The position numbers and the translations under genes are program-made. DNA of 64,000 nucleotides from Neckera pumila (lineage: Eukaryota > Streptophyta > Bryopsida > Hypnales > Neckeraceae), in NCBI GenBank assembly GCA_963969595.1, contig OZ018408.1, positions 47,617,022 through 47,681,021 on the forward strand, in the 5' to 3' direction. Shown piece by piece: positions 23,909 to 37,099 of the stretch (positions within the stretch are counted from its first letter, which is position 1; every line of letters begins with the position of its first letter). The notes beneath the pieces were generated by a model. The model ran no database searches, had not been told where the DNA came from, and worked only from the letters and a program-made list of their open reading frames with translations.

Positions 23909-24542
23909 AACGCTACCAAAATCAAAGTAAAAGTAATTTTCTAATTTTTTAATCAATAAATACTTTGAAATTCAATAACTTTTGCACCATCGCTCCAAAT
24001 GCCACGAAATCAAGCCGATGCACCCCTCCTCGGCGAGAGCTTTCCGACGGTACCAAGCACGCGGCCGGGGATGCACGGTCAGGAAGTTGTCCACACTACA
24101 AACAAAACAAAACAAAACAAACAACCTCATTTAAGGTATTGATTCCAAAGAAAAATTCACTGCAAAAGATTTCCCTTCACTCCATCCTTGGACCTTGGCT
24201 TGGTTCCTTGCCATTCCAGTTCAAAGAGATAGAGTTGCCACATCACTCTCCAGTCACACCATCTCCCTCACACCCCTCCTTCGTCTTCCAAAGTCGCATG
24301 TTTTCTCCGCCATCACAACATTCACGATTGTTCACACAGCCACACCTCCATTGATCTACCCCAGTTGCTGCATCCACTTGAATCCATGTCCAGTACCTGC
24401 ACTTCACCATTCTCACGCATTCCAACCCACCTCACAAAAATTCCAGTCTTCCGATCGCTCCATTCTATACCGATCAAGGCGAAGGAACTCGGTTTGGGGA
24501 TGCATTTGCTTTTACGCAATTACGCTTCCAGTGAGTGTAGCT

Positions 24543-27500
24543 ATGGCCATGTTTCGGGTTACGAGCTCCAGCTCTAGATTGCTTTTCCAATCGGCTCTTC
24601 GGGCTGTGAGCTTGCGGTTCTCGTCGTCTTCAAGTGAAGCGCAGGTACGGTTTCAAATCCAGGGAGAATGTGAATTCGTGGAGCATGTGGTCGTTGTGTT
24701 GCATGGATTGATCGGGATGGTGGAGTTCGTTTTTTTCTTAGGTTGTGGGGTTTATCGGTCTGGGCAACATGGGGAGTCGTATGGCGACGAATTTGATGAA
24801 AGCAGGTCACCACCTTACCGTTCATGACAGGTATGAACAAGCTACTGCCATAGTTGTCCTTGGGGAATTCTTTTCTACCTGTGGAAACCCTAAATCTGGA
24901 AATTTTGTTATAAGTAAGGTAACTAAACGTAATTATCAGAATAGTCGAATTTCTAATACTCTTTATTATCAAATCAAAGAGGATTCCAATGCACCAGAGA
25001 ATGCATTATTTGGATGCTACTTGCTAAAGTTATGAGTATTCAAAGTTTTTTTGGAAGATGATCTAAAATTGACTCGAGTTAGGTGTACCTTATTACAAAA
25101 AGGTGTTGATGGAACGAGATACGTGGAAGTTGAAACATCATAGTTCTTTAATCACAGTCTCATGCTTCTTATTAAATATGCACCTTCTTTCTTGTTTCTA
25201 ACATTGAAATCCAGTAGTTTCTCAAATTAGTAGTGTTTTTCATGTACACGAATCTCTTGCAATCTCATTTAACATAGAATAAAAAGAGATCCACTTCAAT
25301 GTCATCAAACTACATGAAGAGATGCCAATCAGTGTGCAACTTGTGTACAGAAATGAGGCAGTGGTGCACGCCTTTGCCGAGCGAGGGGCGAGCACCGCCC
25401 AAACTCCTCGTGAAGTTGCAGACGCTAGTGACGTGGTCATCACCATGCTGCCGTCTTCACCGCACGTAATTTACACGCCCCTCCTTTCTCTATTGTCTAA
25501 TTTTATACCTAGAATTTGCGGTGATATAAAAGGAGACCATGATACATGTCTTAATACAAACAAGAGCATCAAATGCCGCATATGATTGGTATTATAACGG
25601 TACTTTCCACACAAGTTAGTGGAATAAGTCAATCTTGCAGTTTGAATCAAGCTTTGTGTACATACTCGTTTTCATATTGTTTAGTACATACACCATTCTA
25701 ATATTGTGGCTATACCTGTTTTCATTTTAGTAAATTTTTCAGTACCATCATTGAGCTGGTCTGTCTTTGAATTTTCTTTCTGCACTGATACCTGTTTTGT
25801 GAGCTCTGAGTTTATTCGTGTTGGGGTTTCTTTGGCTCAGGTGGAGGAGGTGTACACGGGGCGGAATGGAATTCTGAGCAATTCAATGCGCCCTTCGTTA
25901 CTGATCGACGCGTCCACCATCGATCCGCACACATGCCGCATGCTGGCTGCCAAAGCTGGGGAGTGCACCCTGCTTCAAGACTCAAGTACGTAACGCCAGG
26001 GAACTGCTTACGCTAGTATGCTTCCATTTTGAGACTTGCATGATTTTGATCCCTAGATTCTCCTCAGAAACTCTAGCCTTCATTCACCTAGAGTTTTGGA
26101 GTCTTGTATGAGAATAAACTCTTACAAGGGAACAAAATCTTGCACTGTGATTCCCTAATGCGGTGAATGAATTTTGGTTTTGATTGTGAATGCTCATGGC
26201 TACATGGTTGTAGTGTGTGGCTAATGCAGAGACGATAGGAGCTGGGGAGGTGCCGGTTTTGCTGGATGCGCCTGTTTCAGGTGGCGTGGGGGGCGCCGAA
26301 GCTGCAACTCTCACATTCATGGTATTTAGCACCTTCCATTTACCTTTCTCTAGTATGCCAGCCTGCACCAACCGAGTAGCAGCTTTAGATTAATGGGATC
26401 TGCACTTTCAAAGCATCGTCAGTAGTAAATTGGTGCTGATACCCGCTAACTAGTTGGCGTTGGTTTTGTATTCATTTCCATCAGCTAATTCCCCCATTTT
26501 TAACAGGTAACCAATTGAGCCCAAACCAAAGTTTTGAAGTTCTAATCTTGTCCACACCAACTAAATAGTGGCAATTAACTAACTAAAAACACTAATCTTC
26601 CTCTAGTTACCTTGCAAGTGTGGGCCTATTGGAGGTTACGTGGATGTGATTGCAGTGGATCACATTAAATTCAAATTGTTTTAAAACTAGCAGGGACAGA
26701 AGTGTCATGTAAACGAAGAAAAACAGCATTTTGTAACTTTAGAGAACAATTGCACAAAATAATCTAGGAAATTAAGCATAGTTTCACAATACACACCAAA
26801 TTCAAAATGGAAAAAAGAATGTGGTATACATTCCATACACATCAATTATTTGTTAGAGATATTATTGTTGATTTTAGAAATATTGTGTTTCAGATTAATT
26901 TTTAGAAGTGGGTGTTCGGAAATCGTGTGTCCTAAAAGGCCTTAATGCATCAGCTGCGCTACCTGGTTGGTGCGGGCGGGGCTTTAGAGAAATAGGTCTC
27001 TCGTACAAGCATGAGAAAGGGATTGTGCCGATGCTGCCCTTCCTGAAGCAAGGCTGTTGAGAGTGTTTGAAGTAGCACATGCTTGCCTCATGCTGCTTTC
27101 TGGTTTCGATTCTCTTTAGGTGGGCGGATGTCAAGAAGGTCTGGAAGCTGCTGGGCCCCTCCTCCATGCCATGGGCTCACGGGTAGTTTATTGTGGAGGT
27201 GCAGGCAATGGTGCTGTACGTTGAGATCTCTCTTCATCTTCCCCTCTTTCTGTTCTTGTGGTTTAAGATTATGCATTTTGAAAGGGTGATTTCTGTCAAT
27301 ATGGTTCACATGAACATGGTGTGTGATATCAGGCTGCCAAGGTTTGCAACAACATAGCGTTGGCGATCAGCATGGCAGGAGTGGCTGAAGCACTGGCGCT
27401 TGGGCAGCAGCTTGGCATCGATGCACGTACGCTCTCCAACATTTTCAACTCATCCTCTGCCCGTTGTTGGAGCAGGTAAGGCTTAGGAAGATTTTGCATA

Positions 27501-28555
27501 GGATTTCGAAATTCTATTTAAACCCCAAGTTCCTTAGCTAAAAACTGAAAATCCACTTTGCGAACTAATAGTTGATTATATATTATCATGTAACTTTCAA
27601 AACATCTTCTTTCATAAATGCAGGACTTCTTCTTTCATTTTTTCTTCTATCGGTACATTTTCTTACGAATGTTAACGTCTTTGAAGTTTCCAAATGATTT
27701 ATTTCAACTCATATAGATACGGAAGCAGACACTTTTGGCCATTTGGGCACTGAGGGTTAGAACTGTGATTGTGGCCTAAGGATATGTTGAGACTGGCATT
27801 GACTTGTTGAGGATATCGTCGCCCTGCAGTGACACGTATAACCCGGTTCCAGGCGTCATGGCTAATGTTCCTGCCTCACGTGAATACAAAGGGGGGTTTT
27901 CTTCCCAATTGCTGGTATGGTCAATCTTCATATTTCAATACAAAGTTAGAGCTTTGAGAATTGTATTTATGTATTCTTTCTAAGGTTAATAGTGTACTAA
28001 GAATTCCCTAGACTGATATGTATCAGGCAAAAGATTTGGGATTGGCGCTTGCTGCTGCTGAGGAATCTGGAGCGGCAGTCCCTTTGGCAGGAAAGATACT
28101 TGAAATGTGAGTTCACCAATTGCTTTTGGAGTTTTCTAGTCTGCCAGGTCCGTCTATGGATTATTTAATCAATCGAGAACTGGGAGTGTTGAGATAGTTA
28201 TCAGATATAGTTGGTTGGCATGCATGCAATTATGGACATGAGATCTCACTTTTCTGGTTAATTTAAGGGTCACAGGTAGCTAGGTTTGTGGCATACGACT
28301 CTCTACTATTTGGTGAACTAGACTGTGACACCTCTACGAAGCATGCTGTGCAACTGCTTATGTTTTCAATTCAAGTGACTAATGCGTTGCGTGATTATCA
28401 ACCTGGTTGGGTATTCCGTGGTGTTGTGTTTGACTAGAATTCATCATGACTGTAGGTACAATATCCTTTGCAATGCGGGACACAGCAGCTTGGATTTTTC
28501 AAGTATTTTCCAGCATTACTACGAGGGCAAGCCTGAGAGGATTCCCATAGAATGA
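24543..28555 (+). CDS. HIBADH: 3-hydroxyisobutyrate dehydrogenase, mitochondrial (10 exons)
   Basis: This enzyme oxidises 3-hydroxyisobutyrate to methylmalonate semialdehyde with NAD+ in valine breakdown, in the mitochondrial matrix. Exons are 24543-24644, 24742-24830, 25351-25465, 25841-25985, 26230-26321, 27120-27215, 27333-27475, 27830-27914, 28027-28106 and 28456-28555. All have GT-AG borders, and the phases join to 348 codons, the normal family length. Residues 1-34 are Ser/Arg/Leu-rich without acids until near the end, as in a mitochondrial targeting peptide. The NAD-binding loop GLGNMG is at 40-45, the substrate motif DAPVSGG at 163-169, and the catalytic lysine is K216 in AAKVCNN. The start is the first ATG of the targeting frame. 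It converges on the choline transporter-like gene. No disabling lesion is seen. Exon borders are my own reading; family identity is secure. Confidence 0.93.
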
Positions 28556-30284
28556 TCCTGTATTGATGTATCAATTGGGTCGCCAGAAAATCGCATTGAA
28601 AATGATACAGGATTTTAGTGTTCCACATAACTGAGTGCAGTTTGCGTCATGTGCATAATGAGCATCTCTTTCTTGTCCTCCAGTAAAAGGGAACGGGAGT
28701 CTATCCAGAGTTTAGATTGAACAGATCTCAAGTATTCAAATTACGTGGGATATGTCAAAGTCCTGGAGAATGAAGATATGGTTTAGGAATGTTTATATCA
28801 ATAAATCAGACTGGGAAGGCTTACGGCCTGAGTTATTCGCCTTCACTCAGAATTGGTGCAAATAGTCAATGTTGCACATCACAGAACTCAAACCGATTCA
28901 AAGTCTGTACTGTCCAGTACAAAGAGGTTTTGGAGTAGTTTTACTGAGTGAGCCTGCCACATGGACCTACATACTTCTGTACACAATTTGATGTCTCCGA
29001 ACATTCCATAGAAACAAAGTATCTACAGTACAAAGCAAATGGCTTAACATACTCAATTAAATGCCCAAAGCAAGTAGCCCAACTGAATGATTGCTTAGGA
29101 GTCCATGGAAAGTACAATGGCACCATTTTGTCACTCTTCCTCACGCAGATCATATTGTGTGTTTACGGGACATTGTTTTGTCTTACGCAATTCTTGCTCA
29201 AGTACCAAGAGGTCGTTATTAACAAGGCCACACTACAAAACTAGAGCAGGTAGGATTGATCCCCTCATAGCCCGAGGCAAAGGTCATTGTAAAAAAATGC
29301 CGACTACTTCGTGCCACCTTAGTTTGTTTATCATCACCTCCGCTCCTTCCTAATTTGGGTTCTTTCATTGCAAATATTAATTCAAAATTTACTAACTTTT
29401 GTTACGTGTTGCAAATTTTCAAAATTAACTCCCAGGGTAAATAAAAAATTCGAATGTTCTGCGCGGGGGTAAACTGCGGGGTAATGAAGGGGTTAATTCA
29501 CCTGTCCATATAACTACTTCGTAAAAATATCAGCAGTAAAAACTTATCGTGTTCCTAAATCAATTAGTGTCGTTCGCGCTAAATTTCATTAATAGCATAT
29601 CCGTTAGGATTTACTGTTCAGTGCACTACACCGTCACTGCGTATATCCTCGAAAAATGACATACTCTCTAGTTCAAAATTGATCCAACTATTGCACTGCT
29701 CCATTGTGCAGTCCAGCCTGGAGATAGCCCAAACAGTAGTTTAAAGAAAGATCAATTTCAAAAGGTGTGGGTTTGAATACCACAGTGAAACATGCTAAAA
29801 ATCGTCTGGGAAAAATGAAGCACTGAACTTCTATAACAAATTGCACAAGACAAATAGCTCTATAGTCTCAAAATGTAAGATTAGAAACCTGATTCCCTGT
29901 CCTATTTCAGCCAAAAAATTATGGCTCCTATACAGTAGTCGCGTTTCCTATTGACAGAAAACTAAACTCTCAGGGTACAAAAATGTGGAGACCAATTCTG
30001 CTCTACCGAGACCACCCCACTTGCTCCTGCACAAGCACTTAGCACTAACTGAAATAAATGCAGAGTTTGCAAGGACGGGTCAAAAAATCGTCCAGAGATG
30101 GACAGGCAAGTAACCATGACGTTCATTTGAACGCTCTTCAAAAGCTTCCAACCTCCTGCAGTCATACTAGCTCAGGTTGATCCTAATCAACAAGCTATGC
30201 TAGGTACATAACCTTGTCAATGTTTGAAATTCCATCAAGCAGGGCTCATAAGTTTAGAATTCGTTCCGACAATCCGTATGACTC
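28556..30284. other. Intergenic region between convergent genes
   Basis: This holds the 3' untranslated regions of both genes. A possible poly(A) signal for HIBADH is the AATAAA at about 28800. The ORF-like stretches at 28.9-29.3 kb resemble no protein I know. Confidence 0.5.
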
Positions 30285-33200
30285 TCACGAGCTGTCCTCA
30301 TCGCTGGTATCATTTCTCTCGTGCTTCTCGTGTTTCTCATCATTGTCATGGTCGTAGTGATCATCGTCGTACGTTCGGTACTTTCTGAAATCCCGAGCTT
30401 GTTCAAGCGCTTCCTGGCGTTCGGTAAAGGCGTTCAAGCCCTCGACTAGAGCAGCTGGTGCAAACAATGCAGTTCCTTTATTCTCTTCAGCGTCTATGCA
30501 GTACGAGAGAAGTACAGTGTCTAATGCCATTTCTCCAACTGCAAAGAAAAGAGACGCGGTGGTGTACGCAAATCCCCAGCAAAACTGCGAGGGTACCACA
30601 CGAAAGTCAATACTATGTGGACAGAACTAAATCGAATAATTGGAACACTGCAATGTAGCTAATATGGGAAGTCTTATGGAAACATAATTCTCAGCAATAC
30701 AGCGCAAGGAAAATCTAGGCAGTACGAGAAAGAAGATGTTCCCCAAACTCCAGAGAAAAAATGACGAGATTTTTAGATTTATCTGAGTAAGACAACTTAA
30801 ACTAAAACTGTCAAGATATGAGATATGGGATATGAGAGTGAAGAAAAAACTGACCAGCACGGGGAAAAGAGGAGAAGAGACACGAGCTTGGCTGGTCTTG
30901 TAACGGTGAGTGTCCAACATAAGGAAGGCGAAGAGTGCACAAGCGAAGCTGACACAGAGCTTGCCCATAAAGAGTATCAAATCACCTATCACAAATACAT
31001 CACCCACTCTAGATGCGTTGTTTACTACTAGCGCTGTTGCTTTTTCAGCAGCCTTGCAGAACTCCTTACCCGAAACTGCAATCTGAATAGCAAAAGCAAA
31101 ACACATTGCAAAATTGTTACTTGTCAAATGGTTGTTGAAAACAGAGTATGTGACATCCACAAGTCAAACTTAAGGAATAAAAATGAGTCCCAGTGTTTGA
31201 AAAGATAAATACCACGATGAATGCGTTCCTTGTGATATGAGTTAGAGTCCAGTCAAGGCAACCCAGACAGCATGTGCCAGGACGACCGTGCGAGGAAATG
31301 ACTGTTCCATTGGGCATTGGCATCAGGCCAGACTTAAGCTTTGTCCTCAATGTTTGTAGGAAAAATTGAGCGAACTCCACAGGGGGCACAACTAGTGACC
31401 CCAGTGCCATTGAGCCAACACTGTACTTTGTTACGTGCCTCCCTGTAGAAATCACTGGAAGCCACCCCATTCCTTTCCAGCTTGATCCTTCGCCTCCATT
31501 CCACACCTGCCGTTCAGTTCAAGAAATGTTCAAGAAAGTTCGGAAATGTTCAAGAAAGTTTAAGAAATGTTTAAGAAATGTTCAAGACAAGATCAGCAAC
31601 AACAATCAGCACTCCTAAACTTGGTTATAATATTGGACAGGGTTCAAATAAGAATTAAACTTACAGCTGTTTCACCTTTCGCCCAATAGTATGAAGCTAC
31701 GGCACCAGCCGCCGTTGTAAGAGCACTCGATAGTATGAAGTGGGTTACCCAATAGAGACTAAAGAAATGGTACAAAATAGCCCAGACCATATGTTTTCTG
31801 TGATGGAACTTGAATCCACAGCACAGCATTGTCGGTTTAACCTCCCCCGCACTGAATAGGTACAACGTTGCGGCCACCCAGTAGATAAGGAAGATTCCCA
31901 GAATGAAATAGGGAACAAGAGGGTAGATTAAGAGGCTTGGTATGGCAATTATAGATTGCAAGGAAACCTACATCACATGCATTTGAAGCGTCAGATCACC
32001 ACATTAGAAATAGAGCTTGCAGGTAATGATTTTAACTAATATTTATGACACTAGTGCCACTTCGTAACAGCATTCTGATTAGTTTTTCAGCTGGGCTACC
32101 ACATACCTTGATGATTTTAATCGCGATAGAAATTCGATGGAGAAGAGCTACCGTAGTGAGTACAGATAAAATAAATGCGAAGGTTACAAACACAGCAATA
32201 ATTTTGAGATGGCTTTGTTCCTGCGCGCATAAACCGGTATTCGAGCAACTCGTTTAGGAATCTTCACAAGATTTTGACCGCCAACTGCAGTAACATAACT
32301 ACTTTGTACAGGAGAATTTGTGAAAGAGCGAATCTGTAATTCTCTGCGAGACATGTCACTGGTTTATCATGTTTTCTGCAATTATGCCCGAAGAAATCAC
32401 TGCCAGAGCTGAACGAAGAAATTTACCACTGAGGACGCCCAGATACCGGAATCTGATGCTTTGGACCCAATAACGGCAGTAACAGCATCGTGGCCTATCC
32501 ATCCAACTGGCACCACATAAAAGAAATCAGATTCCGAGAATTCTATCCAGTCAAACACATTGTTACTGACCAGTAGCTCCAATAAGCACAAATATAACCA
32601 TAAACTCTTGAATCTATGTTCCGTAGTACAGAAGACCAAATAGCTTCAAAAAATGCCTGAAAATCAGATACGGTTTTGCACCTTTAACGTAGAAAAAGAG
32701 GGTAACGAGGAGGGCGAGCACATTCAGGAGAGCAAGAGTAAGCCACACGGTGGGTCGTATGAAGTAGCAGACAAGGATGAGCCAGAGAACGGAGAATAGA
32801 AGAGGAACCAAGCCTCCAAACAGAAGCAGAACAGGCCAAGCTCTTCCCAGATCTGCAATGTACCTCTGCATTGACGAATCCAGTACTCAGCACAAATTTA
32901 AATATCGAAAACCAGAATCCTTAATCTTAGAAGATTTCATGAAAACAAAACTGCAGTACTATATTTCAGTAGTTAATTACCTGGAGAGTGGCAGTGGAAG
33001 AAGTTAACACACGGTCAACTGCTTTCACTACTAGAGGCCCTGAGGAAACATCAGTTCCGTTGAGACTCTTCCACAATTGCATGGTCTGGTTGTCTGGGAA
33101 TGGCGCTAGTTGACACCTCCAGAAAACTGCACTCATCAAGAGTCAGTAGTTTCATTAATTCCAACTTACTAGTTCCATTAAATCATTCCTTAATTACATT

Positions 33201-34296
33201 GACTGCATTAAATGGTAACACTGCAATAAAAGTACAGTAATTGACTACAATCATCAAAAAAATTGACATAGATTGGGCAAAATGAAGTGAGGTTCAATTT
33301 CGGAAAATACCATTGGTGCTTGGGAATAACACTGGGTAGCAGGGTCCTCCGAATTTCATAGACGAAGCCTGCTGATCAGGGGCCAGTAAGTCGAAGTAGT
33401 TGTAATTCCGTTTGATCCACTGTGGCATAGTCACATTCCTCATAGAACCCTCAGGGTAGTCACATACCCAGGCTATGGTGTTGTTAATTCCCAGCCTTGG
33501 GCAATCCTTTAAGCACACGCCTCTTGCATTTGTGAGCTTGAATGGGCTAGTTCTCTCGCCAGCAAGGAACAACTGGGAGGGATTCACCCAGTACAGCACA
33601 CTGAGCCCTCTCAGTCCTGGCTTGGCCCGCCTGTCCCCACATACGTTGCCCTTGTAATCTAGGCCGTGGTCAAGTCTGCAATAAAATTATTCCATCAGTA
33701 ATCTAAAGTTCAGGGAAAACAAAAGATAGAATGACAACGGATTTTACCCTTCTTTGTCTTCAAAATTTGGTAGTACTTTGAGAAAAAATTTAACATGTTT
33801 TTAGCAGTCTATGAATGCTTAATTAATTTCGGTCGAAGCTGAAGAACAAAGTCATCACACATGGAGTTCAATCTGACGCGTTCAAAAACTCGATTTCACA
33901 TGGAATTTTAAGTTGGATTCTGTCATGGGTAACCCTGGCATGGTGTTGCATATAGGTTATGACTGCGGATTAGTTGTGCTTATAACCTAATTACTACATT
34001 TGCTCATATTTTCAGAGAGCTATAGCGTACGGTGAAGATCGAACGCACCTGAGAGGATTCCCGTTATGGAACCCAAAGCTGGTCTCCACAATGAAACCCA
34101 CGCAAAACACGAGAAACACCACAAGAAAAGCCATGTCCTGCACTTTGTGAACCCTCCTGATGCCCGGCTTACGCAGAGCCCCACCCGCTTCATTGTCAGG
34201 CCCGGTGCTCGCAGCCCGAGGATACATTGGTGTGGAGTTTGGAGCCTCTCCTCTCGGAGTGTGGGTTTGAGATTCGTCATGGCCACCCTCGACCAT
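30285..34296 (-). CDS. Choline transporter-like protein, CTL/SLC44 family (10 exons)
   Basis: This is a multi-pass membrane protein of the family that includes plant CTL1/CHER1, which acts in choline/lipid and auxin-carrier trafficking at the trans-Golgi network and plasma membrane. Exons, in order, are 34049-34296, 33311-33675, 32981-33126, 32682-32865, 32427-32506, 32107-32220, 31665-31967, 31213-31506, 30855-31082 and 30584-30285. The phases join to 753 residues, slightly above the usual ~700. After a ~50-residue soluble N-terminus comes TM1 (about 55-72) with FGFHNGNPLR, then the hallmark GLDYKGNVCG at 87-96 and a long Cys-containing loop to about 255. The helical core follows, with DAVTAVIG (exon 5), CCGFKFHHRKH (exon 7), CLGCLDW (exon 8) and GDLILFMGKLCVSF (exon 9). 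The C-terminus is unusually Asp/His/Glu-rich. The exon 6 acceptor was chosen to keep the frame. Transport substrate is inferred from the family only. Confidence 0.92.
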
Positions 34297-37099
34297 ACTT
34301 TTTAGCAGCTAGTAACAATCACAAGCGTGCTTCCTCTTCAACTGCACTGACCCAGTCTGCAACAATTACCACAGGTAGCAATATATATCACGTACTTGGA
34401 AAGCAACCACTGCATCCATTTCCCATCCTTTCCACTCACTGAAACGCATAGCTCCCTGTGGTTTTGTTCATTCAACTATAGCACAATTACACTCTCAAAG
34501 CCCCGCTCAAAGCTCCCCTGTGATGCTTAACCAATGCTCATGAACGACCTCACAAACATGCACTAGTGCATTCATGAAAAAAACACTGCTATCCAAGACA
34601 ATTTTGAAACCAGTAGCTCACTGCGCTTCCAGACTCCAGAAGAACCATAAGGGATCTGAAGAACACATCTGCTAAACGATTCATCAAATTTTCCGTGGAC
34701 ATTTACGACAGCTATACTAACCCTGCAGCTGGCCTCGCAACACTCTGACGCTCCAATTCAAAAACGTAACCTTTACGTACGTACCCTCAGTACGAAACAA
34801 GAAATTGCTCGCAAGCTCAATTTGGAACGAGAAATGTGGTATGACAAATGGTGAACTTAAAATTCCCCACTCGATCAAGCTGAAGTGTTGCAGTGAATGT
34901 CGGAGCTCCCAAAGTGAACAACTTCGTATCCAGGCGCGTACACAAGTGGGCAAGTACTAGTCTCGATCTACAGGATGGTCAGCGGAGCTCCAAGCCTGAA
35001 GCTCTCTTCTCACACTTGCAATGAAGGAAAATTGAGTTGGCGAAGGAGAGTCATAGCTGCGAGCAAGGGGACATATAAGGCTGTGGAGATGGCGAGGACG
35101 CCAGAGTAAGAGCAGCCATGAAGACGATGATTGAAGGCGGCAAGCTGGGCGTCGTCTCACACACTTCAAGAACGTCCAAATAACATCCGCAACAATGGGC
35201 CAAATCTCGTCTGGAGTTATGGGACCCGGATCACACGATCCAGCTCTTCCCATGCAGGCAGGGCAACTCTGCTACAGTGGCAGGATCCCGGTCCCGACCA
35301 ACGGTAACTGCCACTGCGCAAGCGTGCGACCAGTGCAGGGGGGGTACTCTGCATTCGGCATAACCCTGCGTCCGGAGGTCTGTGGGTCGCGAATCCGATC
35401 GCCTGATCAAGGTTTTTTCAACTTTGGCCGTCCGGTAAATATTCCTTAATTAATCCACATCCACCGGTCGGAATGACGCAAATCCTCTAAGAAACTCCCC
35501 CGTCTATCGGTCGGTTGTCGCCTGGTCTGCAAACCTCGCCGTCAATGAACTTCACTTTGAAACTCTCCGTCTACCGGTCGCTGGATCAAACCGTCCTGCC
35601 GGCTCTACTGAACTCACTGTCTGTCGCCATCCTACGGACGGAAAATTACAAATCGTGTCTTTGTCCTGCTTGATCTGATTCCCGTCCAGAGGTCGGCAAA
35701 CGAGCCAGTCTAGTGAACTGCGGAGATTGCGTTCCGTCCGTTGGACGAAAACTTCATCCTTCGGTCTGAGTATCCAACCAAGATTTCGTGCAGCTCTTCC
35801 CATGCAGGCATTGCAGGGCAGGGACCAATTTATCGAGCAGCCCGAAAGCGTCCGAACATGTCATAAACCCTGTCATTACTGGCAATAACATATGTCATTA
35901 ACCCTCTTTTCACTCCTTCATAAACCTCTGTTAAACCCCAGCCTAACCCAGTCTGGTCATTGGTCAATCCCATTAAAATACAATATTTAAATTCCCTTCC
36001 TCTTCCCTAGCGAACTGAAGGTGACCCACTTCCTCCATCAATGATGCGGGACATTTGAAAAGCGCCGTCAGTTTGGAACCCCTATTAAACCGGCGGTGTC
36101 CAGTTCAGCTTCCTTCCCTGGTTTTTCAAAAATTTGGAGTCAGTGCCATTCAAAGCAATGTTAAATTCCATTCCATTCCATTCTGGTGTTGAGTAGATTC
36201 AGAGTCCAATTCTTCAGTTCTTCAGGAAGGAAAGTTTTCAGTTTGAACTCTTCAGTTGGTGATGATTCAATGATGTGGGACTAATTAATTACTTACTTAC
36301 TGTGGCTGATGATTGTGGTACGCAGGGACTGGACTCTGACAGTATGGGTCTTTCGTATTTGGACACAATTCATGAGAGATTGTGCGATTTGAAAGGAAGT
36401 ACTTACTCAAAGATTGGTACCACTAAGTAAAGTTAAGCACTTAAGATTAAGCTAATTAGAGTGGGAGATCCAATAGCTACACTCACTGCTGTAGCTGATT
36501 TGAAAGGCCGGCTCTTTTTCAAATGGTGCAGAATCCAACGGTGGGCTTCGCAGTTCTGTTCTGATGCTCTTGTCATATGCCATTGTCTGTTCTGGTAGAC
36601 TCTTGGTGGGGGTTCTGGAAATTGGGGGGCAGTTCCTTTTCTTGGTGCTACTGGGGCAGTTCCTTTTCAGGCTTGTGGGGCTGAGGTAAACCAGCCTAAA
36701 GTCGCCGGCTTCCTAAAGCCGCCATCCTATTTTTGGCCCCATTTCCGCCACTACACTCATCCAACTCCACTCACTTTCTTGACAAAATCAGAGCATTGAT
36801 ATCACAAAGACTAATGTGTCAATTTTTCATTGGTCCATACTTACGTGCTAATAGATACATGGAAGGGTGGTTATAGGTTGTTAGTATGATGTTTATGACT
36901 CCAGTCTACAAGTGGTTTTGTAATTTCAAGGTTGACACTTCAAAAATTCACAGAAATTACAATTTTGATCGAAAAAATATAATTCTACTTGGGTTTGATT
37001 TGTAAAACAAGCACACACCTTTGAAAAATACGTGCCCTTCTTGGAATTGGCTGCAACATATCTAGATTGCAAATTAGGGTGGTAATAGGCTTGTCTACC
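34297..37099. other. 5' side of the CTL gene and intergenic DNA
   Basis: The stretch 34.9-36.1 kb is noticeably less AT-rich than the rest of the window. A plus-strand frame at 35195-35449 (84 residues, MGQISSGVMG start, four Cys) could be a small exon of a gene divergent from CTL, but I recognise no family and the ORF may be chance. A 20-bp exact direct repeat, CAGCTCTTCCCATGCAGGCA, occurs at 35241-35260 and 35791-35810. Confidence 0.4.

Larger units (their letters stand above)
23211..24130 (+). repeat. Three direct ~350-bp repeat units upstream of HIBADH
   Basis: Units start with ACCAAAATCAAAGTAAAAGT at about 23212, 23558 and 23915 (346 and 357 bp apart). Each continues with TTTGAAATTCAATAACTT, a CCACGAAA block, GCACCCCTCCTCGGCGAGAG, ACCAAGCACGCGGCCGGG, and a CAAA/CAAAA simple repeat. 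The first two are followed by a 12-bp minisatellite. The last unit ends about 410 bp before the HIBADH start codon, so part of the cluster may overlap its promoter. Confidence 0.8.

Noticed and set aside
24195..24827. 210-codon open frame over the HIBADH 5' region
   Set aside because: It crosses exon 1, intron 1 and exon 2 in a different frame from the enzyme and resembles no protein. The spliced HIBADH frame explains the locus.
30627..31160. 177-codon minus-strand frame
   Set aside because: It is exon 9 of the CTL gene read through into both neighbouring introns; GT-AG borders and family similarity define the true exon.
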